From Psilocybe azurescens (taxonomy: Eukaryota > Basidiomycota > Agaricomycetes > Agaricales > Agrocybaceae): a DNA stretch of 64,000 nucleotides. The stretch spans positions 1 through 64,000 of the forward strand of contig JAJIRX010000884.1 of the NCBI GenBank assembly GCA_023853785.1, written 5' to 3'. Positions 9,221-19,503 of the stretch are shown here, piece after piece (position 1 is the stretch's first letter; the number at the start of each line of letters is the position of its first letter). The notes beneath the pieces were generated by a model. That model worked only from the letters and a program-made list of their open reading frames with translations, searched no databases and had not been told where the DNA came from. The translations under genes and the position numbers were made by a program.

Positions 9221-12200
9221 ATGGACGAAACTTTAGAAACCCAAATCCAAAGATTGGAAGAGAAGGTTACCGGTGATACTCTTGCGTGTTGACCTGCTTC
9301 TGATGATTCTTTGCGCTTGAAGCTTGTACGTCGGAGTATGTGCGAATCATGCCTTATCTTTTACTCAGTCCGTGGACCTTTGGCCTTCAGAAAGTGCGTC
9401 GCTCAGGCGAACACATTGCAATGTCATTTTGACTCGGGTAATATAACAAACCCATTACCACAGCAAGTGAGTGTCCTGCAACCCCTAGAAAAATAACAAT
9501 GTCATAACTTCGAGAAGATGGTACGCCATCGTACATTTTGGTTCACATATATAGCAGAATTAATGGGAGTATATCTCACGTATCGTTTGTAGGAGGTAAA
9601 GTTTTTTATTCGACGAACCAAAGCCAACTTCTGACGATCATCTGACAGCCTGTAAGTGCTGAACACAGTTTTGTCTTGAGAGAAACCGATTGATCCTGAT
9701 TATGACGGGTGCCTCATTTACCTGTCCGTAGCGTGTAAGTCTCTGCTACATCGCACATGTCCGGCACTGAGTATTATCTAGGCCGTGAGTTCTAGACATA
9801 TTAGGATGACTGGTTGAAGATCTAATAGAAACACCGGGGTGGTAAAGCTATTTGACCTAGAGGTAAACAGTATAAAACTAGCTTACAACACAGCTAATTA
9901 AAATCTCACGTTCAATGACACAAAGAAGGTGGGCTATCTTGCTATGTGTGCCAATGAAGAAGACCATGTAACTTCATCCAACGCACGTTGACAGGTTGTG
10001 AGTCATATTAAGATCGCTTACCAGAAAAAACATCAATTTGATATAACACCCCACGGTCAATAGATGGTACGCCGCGCTATGCAATTACGAAGACGGGCGA
10101 AGGCTTACTAAATACATTTAAGGGCCATTTTGGAGAACAGAATGTGAGGCAAATGATGAATAAGGAAGGAAACACGACATTAATGTGTGCCCACATAATA
10201 CTATCCACAGGAGGTAAGTAAAGTCCAGGATTGATTGGCAGACAAGTCATTGATCTCTTTTCTATACATTCTCCTCAGCAGGATGTAGATCTCGTCTTGC
10301 AATAACTAAGAATTGCGAAATTGATCATGTGACCGCCAATTAACCTCCATAGAACGTGAGTTACGTCTTGAAATAATTGAGAAATGCGACACCGATAATA
10401 TACCCAACATTTCGCATCTATAGATCGTAAGAGACGTTCAGAATTGAATGAGAAATGCAACTTTGACTATCTACCAGCGCGTGAGTCCCGTCTTGAAATG
10501 ACGGAGAAGTGATTCTTCTATTCTTTACCCGCTATCGTCCACAGAAAGTAAGTCGCATGCCAAATTTACTAAGAAATATGATATCGAGTATCTGCCAGGA
10601 TGTGAATCACGCCTTGACATGATGGAGAAATGCAATACTGATCTCTTGCCCACCCATTCTCATTCATAGCTTGTGAGTCACATCATAAATGGACCGACAA
10701 ATACTTAATTCATGTATTCCTTAACCGTAATCTTCCGCAGAAAGTAGGTCGCACTCTAAATTGACTAAGAAAGGCGACATTGAATCGCTGCTAGGACGTG
10801 AGTCGTATCTTGAAACGATGGAGAAATGCGATCCCGATCTCTTGCCTAACTATTCTCATGCATAGCTTGTAAGTTAAATTGTGAATGGACAAATGGGTGG
10901 TTCATCTATTCCTCACCCGTTATTTTCCGCAGCTCGTAAGTCGCACCATAAGTTGACTCAGAAATGCGACATTGACTACCAGCCAGGATGTGAGTCGCGT
11001 CTTGAAATGACGGAGGAAGGCAATACTGATCTCTTGACTGCCCACTCCCATTCATAGCTTGTAAGTTGCATCATGAATGGATTGACAAAGGCGTGATTGA
11101 GCAATTCCTTACCAATTCTCTTCCGCAGGACGTAAGTGGCATTCGACACCGACAGATAAATGTGGTATTGACCTAGTCCCTACCCATTCTATTCCGTAGG
11201 AAGTAAGTCACATTCAATACTTACAGAGAAATGTGGTATTGACCAATTCCCTACCCATTCTCTTGTGCAGATCGTAAGTCGCACCCTAAACAGACTGTGA
11301 ATGCGACACCGACTATCTTCCAGCGCGTGAGTTACGTCGTGAAACGACAGAATAATGTGGCATTGACCTATTCTATTATTCCGCAGGAAGTAAGTCGCAT
11401 TCTACACAGACAGAGAAATGCGGTATTAACCGTTCCCTACCCATTCTCTTCCACAGAAAGTATGTCGCATTATACACTAACAGAGAAATGTGGTATTGAC
11501 CTATTCTTTACCTATTCTCTTCTGCAGCTCGTAAGTCGCACCCTAAACAGACTGTGAATGCGAGATTGACTATCTGCCAGCATGTGAGTAGCGTCTTGAA
11601 ATGACAGATAAGTGTGGTATTGACCTTTTAACTACCGATTCCCTTCGGCAGGAAGTAAGTCGCATTCTACACAGACAGAGAAATGTGGTATTGACCGATT
11701 CCCTACCCATTCTCTTCTGCAGCTCGTAAGTCGTACGCTAAACTGAATGTGAATGGGACACTGACTATCTGCCAGCGCGTGAGTTGCGTCTTGAAATGAC
11801 AGATAAATGTGGCATTCTTATTCACTACCCATTCCCTTCCGCAGAAAGTATATCGCATTCTACACTGACAGTAAAATGTGGTATTGACCTATTACCTACC
11901 CATTCTCTTCCGCAGAAAGTAAGTCGCACCCTAAACAGACTGTGAATGCGACGCTGACTTTCTACAAGCGCGTGCGTTGTGTCTAGAAATGACAGCAAAA
12001 TGTGGTATTGACTGAATCCCTACCCATTGTCTTCCGCAGGAAGTAAGTCGTATCCTAAACTGACAGTGAATGCGACACTGATCATCTGCCAGGGCGTGAG
12101 TCGCGTGTTGAAATGAAAGAAAAATGTGGTACTGAGCGATTCCCTACCTATCCTCTACCGCAGGAAGTAAGTCGTACCCTAAAATGACTGTGCATGCGAC

Positions 12201-15200
12201 ACTGACTATCCGCCAGCGCGTGAGTCGTGTTTTAAAATGACAGATAAATGTGGTATTGACCTATTCCCTACCCATTCTCTTCCACAGAAAGTAAGTCGCA
12301 TTCTACACTAACAGAGAAATGTGGTATTGACCTATTCCTTAACAATTCTCTTCTGTAGCTTGTAAGTCGCAACCTAAACAGACTGTGAATGCGAGATTGA
12401 CTATCTGCCAGCGCGTGAGTCGCGCCTTGGAATGACAGCAAAATGTGGTATTGACATATTCACTACCCATTCTTTTCCGCAGGAAGTAAGTCGCATTCTA
12501 CACTGACAGCGAAATGTGGTATTGACCTATTCCTTACCCATTCCCTTCCGCAGAAAGTATATCGCATTCTACACTGACAGTAAAATGTGGTATTGACCTA
12601 TTACCTACCCATTCTCTTCCGCAGAAAGTAAGTCGCACCCTAAACAGACTGTGAATGCGACGCTGACTTTCTACAAGCGCGTGAGTTGTGTCTAGAAATG
12701 ACAGCAAAATGTGGTATTGACTGATTCCCTACCCATTGTCTTCTGCAGGAAGTAAGTCGTATCCTAAACTGACAGTGAATGCGACACTGACCATCTGCCA
12801 GGGGGTGAGTCGCATGTTGAAATGAAAGAAAAATGTGGTACTGAGCGATTCCCTACCTATTCTCTTCCGTAGGAAGTAAGTCGTACCCTAAACTGACTGT
12901 GAATGTGAAACTGACTATCTGCCAGCGCGTGAGTCGCATCTTGAAATGACCGAATAATGTGGTATTGACCTATTCCCTACCTATTCTCTTCCGCAGGAAG
13001 TGAATCGCATTCTACGCTGACAGCAAAATGTGGTATTGACCTATTCCCTACCCATTCTCTTCTGCAGTTCGTAAGTCGCACCCTAAACTTACTGTGAATG
13101 CAACACTGACTATTTGCCAGGCCGTGAGTCGCGTGTCGAAATGACAGCAAAATGTGGTATTGACCTATTCACTACCCATTCCCTTCGGTAGGAAGTAAGT
13201 CTCAAGCTACACCGACAGAGAAATGCGGTATTGATCTATTCCCTACCCATTCTCTTCCACAGAAAGTAAGTCGCATTCTACACTGACAGAGAAATGTGGT
13301 ATTGACCTATTCCCTACCCATTCTCTTCTGCAGTTCGTAAGTCGTACCCTAAACTGACTGTGAACACAACACTGACTATCTGCCAGCGCGTGAGTAGTGT
13401 CCTGAGATGACAGATAAATGTAGTATTGACCTATTCTTTACCCATTCTCTTCCGCAGGTCGTAAGTCGCACCCTCAACTGACTGTGAATGCGACACTGAC
13501 TATTTGCCAGCGCGTGAGTCGCGTCTTGGAATGACAGCAAAATGTGGTATTGACCTATTCACTACCCATTCTCTTCCGCAGGAAGTAAGTCGCATTCTAC
13601 ACTGACAGCGAAATGTGGTATTGACCTATTCCCCACCAATTCTCTTCCACAGAAAGTATGTCACATTCTACACTGACAGAGAAATATGGTATTGACCTAT
13701 TCCCTACCCATTCTCTTCTGCAGTTCGTAAGTTGTACCCTATGCTGACTGTGAACGCAACACTGACTATCTTCCAGCGCGTGAGTAGTGTCCTGAAATGA
13801 CAAATACATGTAGTATTGACCTATTCTCTACCCATTCTCTTCCGCAGGAAGTAAGTCGCATTCTACACCGACAGAGAAATGTGATATTGACCTATTCCTT
13901 ACCCATTCTCTTCCACAGACAGTATGTCGCATTCTACACTGACAGAGAAATGTAGTATTGACCTATTCCCTACCCGTTCTCTTCCGCAGGTCGTAAGTCG
14001 CACCCTAAACTGACTGTGAATGCGACACTCACTATCTGCCAGCGCGTGAGTCGCTTCTTGGAATGACGGCAAAATGTGATATTGACCTATTCACCATCGA
14101 TTCCCTTCGGCAGGAAGTAAGTCGCATTCTACACTGACAGAAACATGTGGTATTGACCTATTCCCTACCCATTCTCTTCCGCAGATCGTAAGTCGCATTC
14201 TATACTGACAGACAAATGTGGTATTGACATATTCTCTACCCATTCTCTTCCGCAGGTCGTAAGTCACATACTAAACTGACTGTGAATGCGACACTCACTA
14301 TCTGCCAGCGCGTGAGTCGCGTGTTGGAATGGCAGAAAAATGTGGTATTGACCGATTCCCTACCCATTCTCTTCGGCAGGAAGTCAGTCGCATTTTATAC
14401 TGACAGTAAAATGTGGTATTGACCTACTACCTACCCATCCTCTTCCGCAGAATGTAAGTCGTACCCTAAACTGACTGTAAATGCGGCACTGACCATCTGC
14501 CAGGGCGTAAGTCGCATCTTGAAATGACCGAATAATGTGGTATTGACCTATTGCCTACCCATTCTCTTCTGCAGATCGTAAGTCGCACCCTAAACTGACT
14601 GTGAATGCGACACTCACTATCTGCCAGCGCGTGAGTCGCGTCTTGAAATGACCGAATAATGTGGTATTGACCTATTTCCTACCCATTCTCTTCTGCAGGA
14701 AGTAAGTCCCGTTCTACAATGACAGAGAAATGTGGTATTGACCTATTCCCTACCCATTCTCTTCTGCAGGAAGTAAGTCGCATTCTATACTGATAGGGAA
14801 ATGTGGTATTGACCTATTCTCTACCCATTCTGTTATGCAGATCGTAAGTCGCACCCTAAAACGACTGTGAATGCGACACTGACTATCTGCCAGCGTGTGA
14901 GTCGCGTCTTGAAATGACAGAATGCTGTGGTATTGACCGATTCCTTACCCATTCTCTTCCGCAGGCAGTAAGTCGTACCCTAAACTGACAGTGAATGCGA
15001 CACTAACTATTTTCCAGCGTGTGAGTCATGTCTTGAAATGACAGTAAAGTACAATGTTGTTCTTTGACCCACTCATACTCATTCTCAGCTTGTGAGTCGC
15101 GTTTGAAATGACGGAGAAGTGATTTATCCATTTCTTATCCGTTATCTTCCGCAGAAAGTAAGTCACGCCCTAAAACAATTGAGACATGTGACATTGAATC

Positions 15201-18200
15201 CCTGCCAGAATGTGAATCGCGTCTTGAAATGACGGAGAAAGGCAATAACGATCTCTTACCCACCCATTCTCATTCATAGCTTGTAAGTTGCATCCTCAAT
15301 GGAATGACAAATGCGTGATTTAGCAATTCCCTACCCATTCTCTTCCGCAGGAAGTAAGTCGCATTATACACTGACAGAGAAATGTGGTATTGAACTATTC
15401 CCTACCCATTCTCTTCCGCAGAAAGTAAGTCGCACCTAACTGATTATGAAATGTGACATTGAATATCTACCAGCGCGTAAGTCGCGTCTTGTAGTTTACT
15501 GAGAAGTCATTCATTTGTTCATTACCCGTTATCTTCCGCAGCTCGTAAGTCGCACCCTAAATTGGCTAAGAAAAGGGACATTAACTATTTACTAGGATGT
15601 GAATCGCGTCTTGACATGAGGGAGAAATGCAATACTGATCTCTTGCCCACCTATTCTCATTCATAGCTTGTGAGTTATATCGTAAATGGACTGACGAATA
15701 CGTAATTCATCTATTCATACACCGTTATCTTCCACAGAAAGTAGGTCGCACCCTAAATTGACCAAGAAATGTGAAATTGACTCCCTGCCAGGAAGTGAGT
15801 CGCTTTTTGAAATGATGGATAAATGCAATCCTGACCTCTTAATCACTCATTCTTATTCATAGCTTGTAAGTTAAATTGTGAATGGACAAATAGGTGGTTC
15901 GTCTATTTCTTACCCGTTATTTTCCGCAGCTCGTAAGTCGCACCATAAATTGACTCAGAAATGTGACATTGGCTACCCCCAGGATGTGAGTCGTGTCTTG
16001 AAACGACGGAGAAATGCAATACTGATCTCTTGTCCACCCATTCTCATTCATAGCTTGTAAGTTTCATCACCAATGGATTGACCAATGCGTGATTCATCTT
16101 TTCCATACCCATTCTCCTCTGCAGAATGTAAGTCGTTCTACACTGACAGGGGAATGTTGTATTGACCTATTCCCTACCCATCCTCATCTGCAGGAAGTAA
16201 GTCGTAACCTAAACTGTCTATGAAATGTGACATTGACAGTCTACCAGCGCGTAAGTCGCATCTTGAAATGAAGGAGAAATGCACATTGATCTCTTGCCCA
16301 CCCATTCGCATTCATAGCTTGTAAGTTAAATTGTGAATGGACAAATGGGTGGTTCATTTATTCCTTATACGTTATCTTCCGCAGAAAGTAGGTCGCACCC
16401 TAACCTCACTATGAAATGTGACATTGACTATCTGCCAGCGCGTGAGTCGTCTTCTGAAATGACGCAGACATGCGATACTGATCTCTTAGCCACTCATACT
16501 CATTCACAGCTTGTGAGTCGCGTCTTGAAATGACGGAGATGTTATTCATCTATTTCTTACCCGTTATCTCCTGTAGAATGTAAGTGGCATGCTAAATTGA
16601 CTAAGATATACGACATTGACTCCCTGCCAGGATGTGAGTCCCGTCTTGAAACGACGGAGAATTGCGATACTCATCTCTTGCCCACCCATTCTCTTTCATA
16701 GCTTGTAAGTTACATCGCGAATGGACTGGCAAATTCGTCATTCACCTTTTCCGTACCCATTCTCTTCCCCAGGACGCAAGTCATATCGTACATTTGCTGA
16801 CACACGTCGTATTCATGTTGCTTCCACCCGTTTTCTTGCACAGAACGTATGTCGCATCTCAATTTAATTTGCAGTGCGATAGTAGTCCCTGGCCAATCCA
16901 ATCCCATTCTCATAGATTGTGCGTTTTGTCCTTCGTTGATTCAAAAATAGCCCATTGACTCTGTTTTCACCTCACTCGTTTCTCTAAACCGCAGGTTGTA
17001 TGTTCTCACCTTGATTAATTACCGTTAACCCTCCCTCAATTTCTTCACTATTTGGCTCACAGAACGTACCACCATCTTCTCTACCATGTCTTTTCCAAAA
17101 AATGATCATATTTTCTTTCTCCAGCATGTACGTCCCCTTAATCACTCATCCTACCATCTAATTTTTTAGCTTGTGAGATTTCAAACAATCTATATATAGC
17201 CCTCTAATGATTTTCACATCAAGTAAGTACAACGGTTTATTATTTGTCGTCGTATTGCTCATTTTCCACTAGAATGTTTGTCGTTTCCCCAGCGCTCTCG
17301 TACATAACTAATCTTATGAAATTGTCGATATTAGCAATTCCCAGCTGGTATGCCGTGGTCCAATTTCATACTCTAACGCATCTTGAAATTGCTTTTGTTC
17401 AGGATCAGGTGCCATTCTCTTACCAACGTGCCATAATTCAATGTTTTGATTCATTCTACCCTAAACTGCTTGGAATATTCTAGGCTGTTTGTTTTCTTTT
17501 CATTTGTGGCTCCTTTTCATTGACATCTTTGCGTCCTTACAGAAGGTTTGATTCGTGGGCCACTCATCTCGTACTTTACCTCTAATTGTTTTCCCCACGC
17601 CCCTATAATGCGTCATGCGTCCTGTATGCTTGCAGTACGACGATGTAGGCAATACATTGCATCCATCGCTCTCAAAACTGACCCTAACTTAATTACAGGA
17701 GATTGTGAGGTTCTCTGTGACATAATTTTAATACACGACTAATCCGCACATCTCTATAGGATGTACGTTCATCATTTGACTTGCAGGATCTGTTTTTTCA
17801 AACTTGTCTCTTACCTGTTCTATAGATTGTGTGTGGTTATATGCTTAGGACCCAACTACACACTAACATATCTTTAGATCGTATGTTGTCCGGGAGCTTT
17901 GATTTAATGGCTTGTTTTCATTTATTCCTTCTTAGAAAGTAAGTAGTCCAATATTCCTATACATGTCAAACTGAAGTATTTCTATAGCTTGTGGGTCGCG
18001 TGTACCGATGTTATTATGCTCGCAGTCAGTTGAATGTTGGTTTAATTTATATCAGGCTGTGAGTAATACAACCGATCGAGCAGGGTATCATCATTATGAC
18101 ATTCGCTCTCGTTTCTGCACTTGTCAGATTGTATGTCACTCCTGATTCATTATCCCAACCTGAGTCCGTTTATGGGAATAGAGTGTAAGAGAGTCTATGC

Positions 18201-18644
18201 CTCCAAATAATTACTCTCTGATGATGATGTTCTCGGCGATGGGGCCCTGTAGATGGTACAGCAGCCAGAATTACCATTGCTAAGTTTGATACTAATAATT
18301 CCCATTCTCTTAGGAAGTATGCTCGTTCAAATCTTACCTAGCTCATTCATTTTCCTATACTGAGCTTCCCGCTTGTGCTCCCGTGTTTTAGATCGTGGGT
18401 ACTTGTATCTCAAAATGATATCTTATTTTGCTGACCATATTTCTGCTACGTCTCTTAGCTCGTACGCATTATAGCCTCTTCGAATGATCGCAGCACTTAG
18501 CCTACGATCAAATGAATATCAGAACGTACGGACTTTGGTTCACAAGATGCTTCACACCGTCCATTAATTTATGTGTTGTAGCGCGAATGCAGTGACAAGT
18601 TAAATGCGGCTGCGCGAGAAGGGTGGTCGAACGACGCCGTGTAA
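9221..18644 (+). CDS. Gene with 138 single-codon exons, predicted 180-aa charged coiled-coil-like protein
   Basis: Exon 1 (9221-9265) encodes MDETLETQIQRLEEK and ends before GTTACC. From there to 18581, acceptor AG and donor GT (mostly GTAAGT or GTGAGT) flank only 3 nt at 138 places, 6 nt at 17403 and 17699, and 9 nt at 17636. The last exon (18582-18644) begins RECSDKLNAAAREGW and ends in TAA. All 143 exons total 543 nt, a multiple of three, with no internal stop. Introns are mostly 42-80 nt (one longer interval at 9785-9925), each usually with a TGAC/TNAY branch-like site 10-30 nt before AG. The product would be about half Asp/Glu/Lys/Arg, with one Pro and one Cys, rich in Leu/Ile at 3-4 spacing: a charged helix or coiled coil. 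Function is unknown. The alternative is a noncoding minisatellite that mimics splice sites; the constant three-nucleotide spacing in diverged flanks argues against it. Transcript reads would settle it. Confidence 0.75.
9266..10480 (+). other. 5' micro-exon segment with mostly unique introns
   Basis: Single-codon exons start at 9323, 9391, 9464, 9518, 9593, 9649, 9732, 9782, 9926, 9995, 10064, 10141, 10211, 10282, 10353, 10424 and 10478. They encode L K Q M E P R A, then K V M N E D N I R. The introns up to about 10210 share no obvious sequence with each other (47-80 nt), yet the exon is always 3 nt. Between 9785 and 9925 the model is weakest: one 141-nt intron, or two introns of 78 and 63 nt meeting at AG|GT (9862/9863) with no exon between them. 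The acceptors of the exons at 9323, 9518 and 9926 end in AAG rather than YAG and are less certain. Confidence 0.65.
10481..16772 (+). repeat. Core tandem array of intron+codon units (periods 71 and 53 bp)
   Basis: About ninety-seven units, each an intron followed by a 3-nt exon. Most introns are 68 nt (GTAAGTCGCATTCTACACTG... to CTCTTCCGCAG, or a GTGAGTCGCGTCTTG form) or 50-51 nt (GTAAGTCGCACCCTAAACTG... to ATCTGCCAG). The 50-nt type is usually followed by CGC (Arg) or, near the ends, GAT/GAC (Asp). The 68-nt types are followed by GAA, AAA, CTC, CTT, ATC, GTC or TTC. Representative exon starts are 10545, 11058, 11528, 12040, 12554, 13068, 13582, 14114, 14628, 15155, 15667, 16194 and 16702. 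Intron lengths are typically 3n+2, so retention shifts frame while exon skipping does not. The triplets vary freely while the flanks are conserved. Confidence 0.9.
11779..12996 (+). repeat. 709-bp higher-order duplication inside the array
   Basis: Exons at 11845, 11916, 11969, 12040, 12093, 12164 and 12217 correspond one to one to those at 12554, 12625, 12678, 12749, 12802, 12873 and 12926, each offset by 709 bp. They carry nearly identical introns, including the rare GTATATCGC donor and the unusual TCTACAAG acceptor. The encoded string KKREGER occurs twice as a result, with GGC changed to GGG. This is a recent block duplication of about ten units. Confidence 0.85.
16773..18581 (+). other. 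3' micro-exon segment with unique introns and a few 6- and 9-nt exons
   Basis: Exons start at 16773, 16844, 16916, 16995, 17063, 17125, 17170, 17220, 17273, 17345, 17403 (6 nt), 17484, 17543, 17636 (9 nt), 17699 (6 nt), 17760, 17826, 17878, 17936, 17988, 18056, 18128, 18182, 18253, 18314, 18392, 18459 and 18523. Apart from the first two or three, the introns are unrelated in sequence. Canonical CTAAC branch sites are visible at several (for example before 17699 and 17878). The donor at 16776 is GC (GCAAGT), a known minor class. The acceptor before 17220 reads CACAT instead of CACAG, a probable single-base change or error. The exons at 18182 and 18253 are less certain than the others. Confidence 0.65.
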
Positions 18645-19500
18645 ATCATTTCCAATTTGGTGAGTTATAAGTCAGGGTTAAATTTACATGATTGGTTCTC
18701 ATCAGTTAATATCAGTTGTGTGTGCCAGGGTGTACGGAAACTTTGCAAGTGCACACCTCGTCACGCTGTCTGATCGGTAAATTGACCGATTGATTCAGGG
18801 AGCTGGATACCGAACGAAGGAATTTTTGAGAGGGATATCAGATATTGGCGTGAGGGATCGCATTGACTATCACTTAGTCATATATGGCTAGGCAGTGTGG
18901 AGGGAAGCCGTTACGGATTTGCAATTTATCTGCGTTCTTTTGGAATAACTCTAAATATCGAACAAGGGAAATCTTTCAAGTGGTAGTAATACTTTTTGAC
19001 AGCGGGATGTTCGTCTATACTTCTCATGAGTGAATAAGATAATTCGAGACTCACAACACTGGTGTAGGGCTTGTATTATTTGTGTATTATGGAGTTCGAG
19101 AATCTTGCACAAACCCGATGAATCATGGGACCGAGCTTGCCTGAGAACATTATTTCCAGTAGATTAGTACACCGACCCAGGCATATTGGCAATGTGGACG
19201 AGTCGGAGTACTTCAAAGCGCAAGAGATGAGACAACAAGTTCTATAGCGGAATCGTCGTTCGGACTTGAGTCGGGTCGCCTCGGGTCACCGGACATGCTG
19301 ACACATGATTATGTATGACGATCCGGTACACTTCTCACACGTTGATTATCTTTCTTTTTATCTTATCTTCTTATTTCGACTTCACTTCGTTGTCTCCTGA
19401 TACATGATCTCGTCCCTTTCACTCTCTGTCCCTTATCCCTGAAACCCTTCCTTAGATACCTTATGTTTCCTTTCCTTTAGTACCACACAACACGTACTAA
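18645..19500. other. No gene supported; 3' flank of the micro-exon gene
   Basis: No further AG-N3-GT series, coding frame or RNA gene is seen. A GGTGAGTT at 18658 could start a 3' UTR intron, but nothing confirms it. Confidence 0.4.
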
Positions 19501-19503
19501 CCC

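Noticed and set aside
9361..9390. Extra exon TCC at 9369-9371 in the micro-exon gene
   Set aside because: AG-TCC-GT is present, but using it would leave a 19-nt intron before the exon at 9391, below the functional minimum.
10481..16772. CRISPR-like regular repeat/spacer array
   Set aside because: The ~71/53-bp periodicity has conserved sequence throughout each unit, with only a 3-nt variable element. There are no spacers, no cas genes, and the genome is eukaryotic.
11297..16958. ORFs of 60-98 codons within the micro-exon array
   Set aside because: They run through introns of the array in arbitrary frames on both strands and reflect the repeat period only.
9221..18644. Plain noncoding minisatellite that happens to contain GTAAGT and CAG
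   Set aside because: Not fully excluded without RNA data. It does not explain the fixed 3-nt spacing in the diverged flanks, the absence of stop triplets in about 140 positions, or the in-phase first and last exons.
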